A stretch of 64,000 bases of DNA from NCBI RefSeq assembly GCF_002115785.1, contig NZ_JFJY01000004.1, positions 62,001 to 126,000 on the forward strand, read 5' to 3'. Positions within the stretch are counted from its first letter, which is position 1. The number at the start of each line of letters is the position of its first letter. A model generated the notes under the pieces. It searched no databases. It was not told where the DNA came from and was given only the letters and a program-made list of their open reading frames with translations. Origin of the DNA: Thalassospira sp. MCCC 1A03138. Lineage in GTDB: Bacteria > Pseudomonadota > Alphaproteobacteria > Rhodospirillales > Thalassospiraceae. A program made the position numbers and the translations under genes. This document shows, piece after piece, positions 17,362 through 26,117 of the stretch.

Positions 17362-18246
17362 ATGATGGATCTTGCGTCGCTGGCGGTTTTTCGTACCGTT
17401 GCCAAAGAACAGGGCATTACCCGTGCCGCCGAACTGCTTGGCCGGGTGCCATCCAATGTCACCACCCGCGTTCAGCAGCTTGAAACGGAAATCGGTGTTG
17501 CCCTGTTTCAGCGCGATAAAAAACGCATGATCCTGACACAGGAAGGCGAAACCTTTCTGGAATATGCCGACCGCATCCTGAACCTTGCCGACGAAGCACG
17601 CCAGATGGTCAATCCCTCGACCCCGGCCGGAACCCTGCGTGTCGGTTCAATGGAAAGCACCGTCGCCAGCCGCCTTCCCGTTCCGCTCGCTGCCTATAAC
17701 AAGGCATTCCCCGACGTCACGATTGAACTATCAACTGCACCCACCCGACAGCTTGTCGATGGCCTTCTGGCCCGCCGCATTGATTGCGCACTGATTGCGA
17801 TACCGTCGGGGGAATGGTGGCTGGAACCCGGAATTCTTGATACCCGCGCCATGTTTCGCGAAGAACTTGTATTGCTTCTCCCACCCGGACATGCCGCTAT
17901 TCTTAGCGCCAGCGACATCCAGCCAAATTCACTGGCGGCCTTCGCACCGGGTTGTACCTATCGAGCGTTGGCCGAAGAATGGCTTACCGGGTTCGGATCC
18001 ATCAGGGAACATTTCACGGTTCAGGAAGTCGGGTCTTATCACGCCATGTTTGCCTGCACCGCTGCCGGATCATGCATCAGCATCATGCCACGCAGTGTCG
18101 TTGATCTGATGCGTCATCTTGGCCCGGTCAGGGAACATCCCCTGATGAAGGTTGATACCTTTCTGGCCTGCCGTCCGGGTTTTGATACCCCGGCATTTTC
18201 GGAATTCCGCAAAACGCTTGAAACGGCATCCGATATCAAAAAATAA
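17362..18246 (+). CDS. LysR family transcriptional regulator
   Basis: A 294-residue LTTR: N-terminal winged helix (LASLAVFRTVAKEQGITRAA, then LLGRVPSNVTTRVQQLETE as recognition helix) and a C-terminal periplasmic-binding-like effector domain (TLRVGSMESTVASRLPVPLA, ending near residue 285). ATG 17362 follows GGAGAA; ATG 17365 is an equal option. It is divergent from the nitronate monooxygenase gene with a palindromic box between them, so control of that gene and of itself is likely. The effector is unknown. Among the LysR genes here it is distinct in its N-terminus and target layout. A hairpin terminator follows. Confidence 0.9.
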   Translation: MMDLASLAVFRTVAKEQGITRAAELLGRVPSNVTTRVQQLETEIGVALFQRDKKRMILTQEGETFLEYADRILNLADEARQMVNPSTPAGTLRVGSMESTVASRLPVPLAAYNKAFPDVTIELSTAPTRQLVDGLLARRIDCALIAIPSGEWWLEPGILDTRAMFREELVLLLPPGHAAILSASDIQPNSLAAFAPGCTYRALAEEWLTGFGSIREHFTVQEVGSYHAMFACTAAGSCISIMPRSVVDLMRHLGPVREHPLMKVDTFLACRPGFDTPAFSEFRKTLETASDIKK

Positions 18247-18278
18247 ACGGGTGGCAACAATCGTTGCCACCCGTTTTG
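18247..18278. terminator. Bidirectional terminator between LysR and grxC
   Basis: Twelve-bp stem ACGGGTGGCAAC/GTTGCCACCCGT with loop AATC, flanked by A-rich sequence on the left and TTTT on the right. It can stop both the rightward LysR transcript and the leftward grxC transcript. Confidence 0.85.
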
Positions 18279-18290
18279 GAAATCCCGAAC

Positions 18291-18548
18291 TTATGCCGAC
18301 AGCTTGCTGTCCAGACCGCCCTTGGCGTTCAGCGCCATAAGTTCGTCGCAGCCGCCGATATGTTCGTCATTGATGAAAATCTGCGGCACGGTATGACGGC
18401 CACTCGCACGATCCATCATTTCCTTTTTGCGACGCGGTTCCATCATCACATCAATCAGTTCGTATTTGGCACCCTTTTCTTCCAGAAGCTTGCGGGCACG
18501 CTTGCAATAGGGGCACCATTCGGTGGCATAAACTTCGACTTTTGCCAT
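18291..18548 (-). CDS. grxC: Glutaredoxin 3
   Basis: An 85-residue dithiol glutaredoxin that reduces disulfides and mixed glutathione disulfides. It begins MAKVEVYATEWCPYCKRARK with the CPYC redox centre, and has the TVPQIFI cis-proline loop and GGCDELMALN glutathione-binding motif. ATG 18548 follows AAGGAAC; upstream in-frame ATGs would add a charged tail not seen in the family. It lies 127 bases downstream of comF on the same strand, the usual alphaproteobacterial order. Confidence 0.96.
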   Translation of the reverse strand: MAKVEVYATEWCPYCKRARKLLEEKGAKYELIDVMMEPRRKKEMMDRASGRHTVPQIFINDEHIGGCDELMALNAKGGLDSKLSA

Positions 18549-18674
18549 CTGGTCATGTTCCTTTTTCATCGGGTCGTTATGGGTGCTATGGCGCATATTT
18601 CCACGGCCTTGCACCAGAATACGACCAGCAATCCGTCCTGTATGGGCGTTCTATAACAGATATTTTGCGACGCG

Positions 18675-19445
18675 TCATCGGACCACCCGTGCAACCGTGA
18701 TCACATCGACGTGCATGGCTCCGGCGCGCTTCAAAATCCGCGCGCATGCATTGGCCGTCGCCCCCGTGGTCAGCACATCATCAATCAAAACCACCCGTGC
18801 CCCCGAAAGCCCGATCTGCGCTGCGATCCTGTCATCAACACCAAACGCACCACCGACTTCGCGCTTGCGCGACGACGGCCCCAAACCGCCCAGACTGCGC
18901 GTTTTTCGCAACCGCCGCAGCACCGTGCCATGCCATCCAATGCCGGTCTGGCGCGACAGACTGGCGGCCAACAACCCAGACTGATTATATCGCCGCATCA
19001 AAAGCCGGGTACGATGCAACGGTACCGGAAGAATGATATCCGCATCTACCCAGAAATCCCGCCCGGCCTGCACCAGCCAGCGACTTAAAAGCGGCGTCAG
19101 ATCGGTGCGATCCCCGTGCTTGAACCGTAAAAGGTAATCACGACTTGCGTCGTCATAAATCAGTGCCGCACGGGCCCGATCAAACGCAGGCTTTTTACGT
19201 AAACATTCGCCGCACAGGATGCCATCGCCCTCATTGTCGTCAGCGGCAAGCTCGAACGGATAGCCGCAACACGCGCACAGTGGATCGGAAATAAATCGAA
19301 GCCCGATCCAGCAATCAGCACAGACCGCATGCACCGTATCGGTAACCGCACCGCATCCACCACAACGCGGCGGCAAAACGGTGCGCAAACCGATCTGCAT
19401 CACATTGCCGACAATACGACCAATCTGTGCCGATAAAATCCCCAC
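18675..19445 (-). CDS. comF: ComF family protein (phosphoribosyltransferase-like)
   Basis: ComF proteins are needed for DNA uptake in competent bacteria, but are also widespread without competence. The 256-residue protein has an N-terminal zinc-binding region (PPRCGGCG, VCADC, CACCGYPF, CGECLRK) and a C-terminal type I phosphoribosyltransferase fold with the PRPP loop ARVVLIDDVLTTGATANAC. A GTG start at 19445 is used; ATG 19400 would remove 15 residues and is possible. Located upstream of grxC on the same strand. Role in this organism is unclear; no other competence gene is in view. Confidence 0.9.
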   Translation of the reverse strand: MGILSAQIGRIVGNVMQIGLRTVLPPRCGGCGAVTDTVHAVCADCWIGLRFISDPLCACCGYPFELAADDNEGDGILCGECLRKKPAFDRARAALIYDDASRDYLLRFKHGDRTDLTPLLSRWLVQAGRDFWVDADIILPVPLHRTRLLMRRYNQSGLLAASLSRQTGIGWHGTVLRRLRKTRSLGGLGPSSRKREVGGAFGVDDRIAAQIGLSGARVVLIDDVLTTGATANACARILKRAGAMHVDVITVARVVR

Positions 19446-19522
19446 CCGATCATCCCTGCTTATGCATCGTCACCGATCACAAAACATCCGATCCTATCAC
19501 GCGTGATGATTGAAACGATGCG

Positions 19523-20419
19523 CTAATTGATCCGCTTATCCGAACGTAGACGATCCACCGCCAGATCGATAAAGGCCCGGACCTTGGCAGGAGCATGGCG
19601 ACCTTCGGGATGGACGATATGGATGGGGATCGGTTCGGGCTCATAATCACGCAGAACCACTTCAAGCGATCCATTCTCGATAAAAGGTGCTGCCTGATAT
19701 GACATCATCCGAACCAATCCCCATCCGTCAATCGCCGCCTTGCGGGCCGCTTCAATCGAATTGGTTTGCAGTCGTGCATTGACCGAAAGACTGATCTTCT
19801 GATCCCCTCCGAACTGCCAATCCAATGGTGCGGATGATCCGGTTGATGCGACAACCCTGTGCATCCCGATATCTGCCGGCACCGCCGGCCTACTATGGCG
19901 GTCCAAATAGCCGGGGCCCCCGCAAATGATACGCCGCACGGTCCCGACCTTGATCGCACTCATCGATGTATCGGCCATATGTCCGATACGGATGGCAAGA
20001 TCGATGCCTTCCTCGACAATATTGACAATGCGGTCAAACAACAGCACCCGACCGCGTACTTCAGGATACAGGTCAAGAAACTCGGTCATCACCGGAAATA
20101 TATACATCTGCCCGAACAGAACCGGGGCCGTGATGGTCAATGTGCCGCTGGGTCGGGCATAGGCACCACCTGCGGCGGCTTCGGCTTCTTCCAGATCACC
20201 AAGCAATCGTTTGCAGTCATCATAATAATTTGCCCCTGGCTCTGTCAGGGTGACGGACCGGGTTGTCCGTGTCAAAAGCCGGGCACCGGTGATTTCCTCC
20301 AGGAACGCGACTGCACGTGTGACGGCGGGCGGGCTTGATCCCAACTCCCGTGCAGCCGCGGCAAAGCTTTGCGCCTCGACAACGCGCACAAAAATCCTCA
20401 TCGCCTGAAATCGATCCAT
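19523..20419 (-). CDS. LysR family transcriptional regulator
   Basis: LTTR of 298 residues starting MDRFQAMRIFVRVVEAQSFA, with winged helix AARELGSSPPAVTRAVAFLE and the CrgA/AaeR-type effector domain (GTLTITAPVLFGQMYIFPVM, LYPEVRGRVLLFDRIVNIVE, GIDLAIRIGH). This subclass often controls detoxification and aromatic-response genes. ATG 20419 has AGGAAAA upstream, preferred over the in-frame ATG at 20449. It is divergent from the glutathione transferase and the flavin-reductase fusion, with palindromic ATTCC/GGAAT elements in the gap, so it is the likely regulator of both. Confidence 0.9.
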   Translation of the reverse strand: MDRFQAMRIFVRVVEAQSFAAAARELGSSPPAVTRAVAFLEEITGARLLTRTTRSVTLTEPGANYYDDCKRLLGDLEEAEAAAGGAYARPSGTLTITAPVLFGQMYIFPVMTEFLDLYPEVRGRVLLFDRIVNIVEEGIDLAIRIGHMADTSMSAIKVGTVRRIICGGPGYLDRHSRPAVPADIGMHRVVASTGSSAPLDWQFGGDQKISLSVNARLQTNSIEAARKAAIDGWGLVRMMSYQAAPFIENGSLEVVLRDYEPEPIPIHIVHPEGRHAPAKVRAFIDLAVDRLRSDKRIN

Positions 20420-20447
20420 GGTGCTTTTCCTGCACTGCCAACACATC

Positions 20448-20480
20448 ATTCCATTTTACGGAATAATGAATTCCCGGAAA
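20448..20480. promoter_or_regulatory. Candidate LysR operator: clustered ATTCC/GGAAT half-sites
   Basis: Between LysR and GST: ATTCC-N7-GGAAT, then ATTCC, then TTCCCGGAA, i.e. alternating half-sites in inverted orientation within 33 bases. Position next to the LysR start suits an autoregulatory and activating site. Confidence 0.45.
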
Positions 20481-20560
20481 ACCATATTCTATAAAATTAA
20501 GGAAACAGTCATGGTCATTGGCATCGCATCAACCTTGTATTTGAAGAAGGACTTGGAACA

Positions 20561-21178
20561 ATGAAGCTGCATTATTTCCCCCTCTCGGGCCATGCCCATC
20601 GTGCCCACCTGTTTCTAAGCCTTTTGGGCGTTGACCACGACGTCGTGGTTGTAGATCTACCCAACGGTACCCATAAATCGTCGGAATTCCTGAAACTGAA
20701 CCCGCTGGGTCAGGTTCCCGTACTTGAAGACGGCGACGTGGTGATTGCCGATTCCATCGCCATCATGACCTATGTCGCCAAGAAATACGGTGCGACCGAC
20801 TGGTTGCCCGAAGATGCCGAAAGTGCCGCCAAGGTCCAGAAATGGCTTTCGATCGCGGCAGGCCAGATTGCCTATGGCGTCTGTGCTGCCCGTCTCGTCA
20901 CGGTTTTTAATGCCCCGTTCAATGCAGACGAGGTCATTGCACGCGCGCATGCCATTCTGGCCCACATTGAGGCCGCGCTTTCCGGCAAAGACTGGCTCGA
21001 ACTGGACCGCCCGACCATCGCCGATGTCGCGCTTTACAGCTATATCGCCAATGCGCCCGAGGGCAATGTTGACCTTGCCCCCTATGGCAATGTTCGCGCC
21101 TGGCTCAAACGGGTCGAAGCCCTGCCCGGTTTCGTGCCGTTCGAACAGACTTCTGCCGGCCTGCGCAAGTCAGCCTAA
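20561..21178 (+). CDS. Glutathione S-transferase
   Basis: Cytosolic GST of 205 residues. The N-terminal thioredoxin-like domain reads [20 protein letters not shown] with [17 protein letters not shown] and the gamma-glutamyl-binding [16 protein letters not shown]. The all-helical C-terminal domain ends with the conserved [17 protein letters not shown]. The catalytic residue is probably Ser9 in the SGHAHR stretch. ATG 20561 follows a GGA-type ribosome-binding site. The next gene, a three-domain flavin/iron-sulfur reductase, starts 104 bases downstream on the same strand, and a LysR gene is divergent; this suggests a xenobiotic or electrophile response module. Confidence 0.92.
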   Translation: MKLHYFPLSGHAHRAHLFLSLLGVDHDVVVVDLPNGTHKSSEFLKLNPLGQVPVLEDGDVVIADSIAIMTYVAKKYGATDWLPEDAESAAKVQKWLSIAAGQIAYGVCAARLVTVFNAPFNADEVIARAHAILAHIEAALSGKDWLELDRPTIADVALYSYIANAPEGNVDLAPYGNVRAWLKRVEALPGFVPFEQTSAGLRKSA

Positions 21179-21282
21179 TGGTCCGGGCCGGTCTTTCACC
21201 GTACTTGCCCCCCTGCACCAACTCGGTGCCCCCTCTCCCCGAACCGGCCCGTCCCCTTCTTTGTGTCGTAAAGGAAACTGCC

Positions 21283-23406
21283 ATGAGCACGCCCTTGATG
21301 TCGTCTGCCCCCCTGCAATTTACCCCTTCTGGCACGGACACCAACAGCCCGTGGCACGAAGGTGAAATTCACATGCAGAAGCTGGTCGGGGTCGATGCCC
21401 GCATGGCCGAGGTTGGCAAACGTGTTCTGCGCGACCACCTGATCGAACAGCATCGCCAGTTTTACCCGCAACTGCCCTTTGCCGTGTTTGGCGCGGTCGA
21501 TGACAATGGCGACGTCTGGGCAACCCTTCGCGCCAACCATCCCGGTTTTCTGCATTCGCCCGATCCCTATCAGCTTGCGGTCAATATCCCTCGTGATCCG
21601 GCAGATCCGGCCGATGCCGGGATGGATGATGGCAAGGCAATTGGCATGATCGGGATTGAACTGCACACAAGACGCCGCAACCGTCTGAATGGCACAATCG
21701 CGCGTTCATCTGATAGCGGTTTCGCAATCCGGGTCGGGCACAGCTATGGCAACTGCCCGCAATATATTCAGTTGCGTGATTTCGAGTTCACCCGCGATCC
21801 ACTTTCGCCTCAAACCGGTTCGCGGGCGGATTTGGAAAGCACGTTGAATGATAAGGCGCGCGCGATGATTGCCGCCGCCGACACCTTCTTTGTCGCAACC
21901 TATGTCGATCGTCCTGGTGAAAAGCGCGAGGTTGATGTTTCTCATCGTGGTGGCAAACGCGGATTTGTCCGCGTCGATGCCGATGGCAGCCTGACCATCC
22001 CCGATTTTGCCGGAAACCTGTTTTTCAATACGCTGGGTAATATCCTCGCCAATCCCAAGGCTGGCCTTGTTTTTACCGATTTCGCCAATGGCGATGTCCT
22101 GCAAATCACGGGCGATGCCGACGTCATCGTCGACGGGCCGGAAATTGCCGCCTTTCAGGGGGCGGAACGTTTGTGGCGGGTTTTCCCGCGCAAGGTCGTG
22201 CTGCGCAAAGCCACCCTTCCGATCCGCTGGCGCGATCAAATCGACGGGGCATCCCCCAACAGCCTTCTGACCGGCGACTGGGAAACGGCGGAACGTAAAA
22301 TTGCGGCCATGCAAAACGCGATTATTTGGAAAAATTTCAAAATCGCGCGGATTGTGAAGGAAAACAGAATAATCAAATCTTTCCATCTCGAACCACCAGA
22401 CGGGACTGGAACCCTGCCTTACAAGGCCGGACAGCATCTGCCGATCCGGGTTACTGTGCCCGGCCATGACAAACCACTGATCCGTACCTATACGCTTTCG
22501 AGCGGTCCGTCAGACAATTGCTATCGCATCAGCGTGAAGCGCGAAGGCGTGGTTTCAAGCCACTTGCACGATAACCTTGCCGAGGGCGATGTGATCGAGG
22601 CCCGTGCGCCTGCAGGCGATTTTTCAATTGATGCCCATGTCAAGCGCCCGGCAGTTCTGATTGCGGGCGGGATCGGTATTACGCCAATGATCTCGATGTT
22701 GCGCCATGTCGTTTATGAGGGGCTCCGCACCCGCGGCTTCCGGCCGACATGGCTGTTTTATGCCGCGCGAACCCTTGAAGACCGGGCGTTTGATGACGAG
22801 CTGGTCGAACTGGTCAAAGCAGCCCAAGGCAGCATTCGCCTTGTCCGCATCCTTGCCGATCCGACTGATGCCGAACCGCGCAAGGATTACGAGGCATCCG
22901 GGCATATCGATATGAATTTGCTGCGTTCCCTGCTGCCGTTTGATGATTTCGATTTTTATCTGTGCGGTCCGCCACCTTTCATGCAAGCGATATATGATGG
23001 TTTGCGCGGCCTTAACATTACCGATACCCGCATCCATGCAGAGACCTTCGGCCCTGCATCGCTGCAACGAAGCCAGGACAGCCAACTCGAATTGCCGGAA
23101 CTGGCACCGGCAAGCAGCACGGAAATTAAGGTCGATTTTTCAAGCTCGGGCCAAAGTACAATCTGGAAGCCGGGTGATGGCAAAACCCTGCTGGAACTGG
23201 CCGAAGATGCCGGATTGGCGCCAGAGGCAAGCTGCCGGGGTGGGAATTGCGGCACCTGCCGGACCAAAATACTGCAAGGAAACGTGACCTATAAAACCCG
23301 GCCATCGGCCAAGACCACCCCGGACGAGGCATTGATCTGCTGTGCCGTGCCTGCTGCAGCGGCGGCGGAAGATGACAGCAATGAGCCACTCGTTCTGGCG
23401 CTCTGA
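21283..23406 (+). CDS. PNPOx-like flavin domain fused to FNR-type reductase and 2Fe-2S ferredoxin
   Basis: A 707-residue fusion. The N-terminal third is a pyridoxamine-phosphate-oxidase-like split-barrel flavin domain (DTFFVATYVDRPGEKREVDV, FFNTLGNILANPKAGLVFTD). The centre is an FNR-like module with FAD motif RTYTLSSGPSDN near residue 401 and nucleotide site GGIGITPMISMLRHV near 460. The C-terminus is a plant-type ferredoxin with CRGGNCGTC near 650 and a final Cys about 30 residues later. Electrons should run from NAD(P)H through FAD to the cluster; the first domain may be acceptor or substrate site. ATG 21283 has AAGGAA upstream. It probably shares a transcript with the GST gene. The physiological substrate is unknown. 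Confidence 0.9.
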   Translation: MSTPLMSSAPLQFTPSGTDTNSPWHEGEIHMQKLVGVDARMAEVGKRVLRDHLIEQHRQFYPQLPFAVFGAVDDNGDVWATLRANHPGFLHSPDPYQLAVNIPRDPADPADAGMDDGKAIGMIGIELHTRRRNRLNGTIARSSDSGFAIRVGHSYGNCPQYIQLRDFEFTRDPLSPQTGSRADLESTLNDKARAMIAAADTFFVATYVDRPGEKREVDVSHRGGKRGFVRVDADGSLTIPDFAGNLFFNTLGNILANPKAGLVFTDFANGDVLQITGDADVIVDGPEIAAFQGAERLWRVFPRKVVLRKATLPIRWRDQIDGASPNSLLTGDWETAERKIAAMQNAIIWKNFKIARIVKENRIIKSFHLEPPDGTGTLPYKAGQHLPIRVTVPGHDKPLIRTYTLSSGPSDNCYRISVKREGVVSSHLHDNLAEGDVIEARAPAGDFSIDAHVKRPAVLIAGGIGITPMISMLRHVVYEGLRTRGFRPTWLFYAARTLEDRAFDDELVELVKAAQGSIRLVRILADPTDAEPRKDYEASGHIDMNLLRSLLPFDDFDFYLCGPPPFMQAIYDGLRGLNITDTRIHAETFGPASLQRSQDSQLELPELAPASSTEIKVDFSSSGQSTIWKPGDGKTLLELAEDAGLAPEASCRGGNCGTCRTKILQGNVTYKTRPSAKTTPDEALICCAVPAAAAAEDDSNEPLVLAL

Positions 23407-23490
23407 TCCGGTCTTGGATTGCAAGGGCGGGCGCGACGTTCTATCTAGGTCGTAACTTTTAAAACGACTTTTGACGGAGCTTCCCGCCCC

Positions 23491-24408
23491 ATGGCCGATC
23501 CGATCACCGTTTTTGATCGCCACATCCTGAAACTGCGCCGCGACCGCGCGGCAAAGCGCGCCAGCGAATTCAATTTCCTGTTTGCCGAAACTGCCGAACG
23601 GCTTGCCGACCGGCTTGACGACACCACGCGCAAATTCCCGCTGGCGGTTGATCTTGGCTGTCACAATGGCGAGCTTGGCCAGATCATCGGCGCACGTGGC
23701 GGGATCGAAACCCTGCATCAATGCGATATTTCATATGGTTATGCACAGTCAGCCAAAATGCGCAATGAGCGCACGACATTCGTTGCCGACGAAGAATTCC
23801 TGCCGTTTGGTGATGGATCACTTGATCTGATCCTTTCGAACCTGTCGCTGCACTGGGTCAATGACCTGCCCGGTATGCTGCTTCAGGCACGGCGTGCGCT
23901 TAAACCCGATGGCCTGTTTCTGGCCTGCCTGCTGGGCGGCGATACGCTGCGCGACCTGCGCGAGGCACTGATGACCGCCGAAGCCGAAGAAGAAGGCGGC
24001 GTGTCGCCCCGCGTATCACCCTTTGTCGATGTTCGCGATGCCGGGTCGCTGTTACAGCGCAGCGGCTTTGCCCTGCCAGTGGTCGATAGCGACGATATCA
24101 CCATTGATTACCCTGATGCGCTGAAACTGATGCGCGATCTTTCGGGGATGGGCGAAAGCAACCTTGTCGCCATCCGGTCCAAGAAATTCACCAAACGCAG
24201 CACATTGGCCCGTGCGACGGCAATTTATCACGAACGTCACGGTCGCCCGGATGGCCGCGTTCATGCCAAATTTCAGGTGATCTACCTTACCGCCTGGGCC
24301 CCCGATGAAAGCCAGCCCAAGCCGCTTAGACGCGGTACCGGTCAGGTCAGCCTTGTTGATTTTCTGGGTGACGTCCCGGACAAGCCCGATCCGGCGAAAA
24401 GCAATTAG
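23491..24408 (+). CDS. SAM-dependent methyltransferase-fold protein, NDUFAF5/BioC-like
   Basis: A 305-residue Rossmann protein: VFDRHILKLRRDRAAKRASE at the start, motif I region LAVDLGCHNGELGQIIGARG, acidic loop CDISYGYAQS and LDLILSNLSLHWVNDLPGML. The N-terminal arginine-rich helix, SLHWVNDLPG and the C-terminal VIYLTAWAP resemble NDUFAF5, which in mitochondria hydroxylates an arginine of a complex I subunit, more than BioC. The alphaproteobacterial relatives are usually divergent from comF; here a LysR-GST module lies between. ATG 23491 follows GGAG. Exact reaction is uncertain. Confidence 0.85.
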   Translation: MADPITVFDRHILKLRRDRAAKRASEFNFLFAETAERLADRLDDTTRKFPLAVDLGCHNGELGQIIGARGGIETLHQCDISYGYAQSAKMRNERTTFVADEEFLPFGDGSLDLILSNLSLHWVNDLPGMLLQARRALKPDGLFLACLLGGDTLRDLREALMTAEAEEEGGVSPRVSPFVDVRDAGSLLQRSGFALPVVDSDDITIDYPDALKLMRDLSGMGESNLVAIRSKKFTKRSTLARATAIYHERHGRPDGRVHAKFQVIYLTAWAPDESQPKPLRRGTGQVSLVDFLGDVPDKPDPAKSN

Positions 24409-24459
24409 TCATACTTTTTGATTTGACCGATCAAAAGCAAACAGCTACCGGTATTTGAC

Positions 24460-25188
24460 ATGCTCCTTCCTTCTCCCCTGATTCAGGGCAAACTGATCAA
24501 ACGTTACAAACGGTTTCTGGCCGATATCGAGCTTGAAAATGGCGACATGATCACCGCCCACTGCGCCAATCCCGGCGGGATGATCGGATTGAAGGAAGCC
24601 GGGATTGATGTCTGGCTATCGCAATCAGACAATCCGAAACGCAAACTGAAATACAGTTGGGAACTGTGCCGGGTTGGCGGTGCGATGGTTGGCATCAATA
24701 CTGCCCATCCCAATGCAATTGTCGAAGAAGCGATACTGGCGGGCAACGTGCCCGAACTGGCCGGGTATGAGACGCTGAAACGCGAAGTCAAATATGGCAA
24801 AAACTCCCGTATCGATATTCTGTTATCCGATCCGGTCAAAGGGCTTTGCTATGTCGAAGTCAAGAACGTCCACCTGAAACGCGATGATGCTGTGCCGGGA
24901 CTGGCCGAGTTTCCCGATGCGGTCACCGCACGCGGAGCAAAGCACCTTGACGAAATGGCCGACATGGTCGCAGAAGGTCACCGTGCCGTGATGTTCTATC
25001 TGATCCAGCGCGATGATTGCGACCAGTTTGCCCTGGCATCCGATATCGATCCGCACTATACAGCGCGCTTTTCCAAGGCGACCAGCGCCGGGGTCGAGGC
25101 ATTGGCCTATGACTGCATCATTGATATCAAGACACCATCGGTAACCGTAAACAAGGCCGTTCCGATCCGGGACATCAGCGCAAAGTGA
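24460..25188 (+). CDS. sfsA: DNA/RNA nuclease SfsA family protein
   Basis: SfsA was named for stimulating sugar fermentation and is now placed with nucleic-acid-binding nucleases. The 242-residue protein begins MLLPSPLIQGKLIKRYKRFL and shows family motifs AHCANPGGMIGLKEAG, GKNSRIDILLSDPVKGLCYVEVKNV (PD-(D/E)xK-like core: Asp...Glu-x-Lys) and MFYLIQRDDCDQF. Length is normal. It is followed by map and radC on the same strand, a familiar arrangement in related genomes. The biological substrate is not settled. Confidence 0.94.
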   Translation: MLLPSPLIQGKLIKRYKRFLADIELENGDMITAHCANPGGMIGLKEAGIDVWLSQSDNPKRKLKYSWELCRVGGAMVGINTAHPNAIVEEAILAGNVPELAGYETLKREVKYGKNSRIDILLSDPVKGLCYVEVKNVHLKRDDAVPGLAEFPDAVTARGAKHLDEMADMVAEGHRAVMFYLIQRDDCDQFALASDIDPHYTARFSKATSAGVEALAYDCIIDIKTPSVTVNKAVPIRDISAK

Positions 25189-25285
25189 CGGCATCCTTGC
25201 CAATTTCGCCCTGTCCGATTATGTCATTGAACGATGTTGCGATACAGCGACCATTGAATTTACTGCCGAACCAAGGAGATTTCGG

Positions 25286-26092
25286 GTGGCGAACGGAAAA
25301 GTAAAACTGCACGGACCCGAAGCATTCGAGGGGATGCGCGCCGCCGGAAGGCTGGCTGCGGAAGTGCTCGATTACATTACACCTTTCGTTGTCCCGGGCG
25401 AAACGACCGGCAGGCTTGACCAATTGTGCGATGAATATATTCGCGACCATAATGCGGTTTCGGCCTGCCTTGGCTATCGCGGCTTTCCGAAATCGATTTG
25501 CACCTCGATCAACCATGTTGTCTGTCACGGGATTCCCGGCGACAAGAAACTGATGAATGGCGACATCATGAATATCGATGTCACGGTCATTCTCGATGGT
25601 TGGTATGGCGATACGTCGCGCATGTATATCGCGGGCACGCCAAAGGTCATGGCGCAGCGCCTTGTCGATGTGACGTACGAAGCATTGTGGCGCGGGATTA
25701 ATGCCGTCAAGCCGGGGGCGACACTTGGCGATATCGGCCATGCCATCCAAAGCTATGCCGAAAGCGAACGGTTTTCGGTTGTACGCGATTTCTGCGGTCA
25801 CGGCCTTGGTCAGGTGTTCCATGATGCGCCCAATATCCTTCATTATGGCCACCCGGGAGAAGGACTGGTTCTGGAACCCGGCATGATTTTCACCATCGAA
25901 CCGATGATCAACCAAGGCACTTATACCTGCAAGATCCTGCCTGATGGCTGGACAGCGGTGACGCGGGACCGCAAACTGTCGGCACAATTCGAACATTCAC
26001 TTGGCGTCACCGATGACGGGTTTGAAATCTTTACCCGTTCGCCCGCCGGGCTTGAAAAACCACCATACGACATTAGTGCTGCCGCCGAATAA
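25286..26092 (+). CDS. map: Type I methionine aminopeptidase
   Basis: Removes the initiator methionine from nascent proteins. The 268-residue sequence carries the metal ligands in order: Asp in NIDVTVILDGWYGDTSRMY (two Asp), His in DFCGHGLGQVFHDAP, Glu in GMIFTIEPMINQ and Glu/His region FEHSLGVTDDGFEIFT, plus SINHVVCHGIP. It starts with GTG at 25286, set by the AAGGAG eight bases upstream; no ATG fits better. The gene end overlaps the open frame of radC, but the chosen radC start lies 25 bases beyond its stop. Confidence 0.97.
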   Translation: MANGKVKLHGPEAFEGMRAAGRLAAEVLDYITPFVVPGETTGRLDQLCDEYIRDHNAVSACLGYRGFPKSICTSINHVVCHGIPGDKKLMNGDIMNIDVTVILDGWYGDTSRMYIAGTPKVMAQRLVDVTYEALWRGINAVKPGATLGDIGHAIQSYAESERFSVVRDFCGHGLGQVFHDAPNILHYGHPGEGLVLEPGMIFTIEPMINQGTYTCKILPDGWTAVTRDRKLSAQFEHSLGVTDDGFEIFTRSPAGLEKPPYDISAAAE

Positions 26093-26117
26093 GGCCGCGA
26101 ACGAGGGGGAAGCGGAT

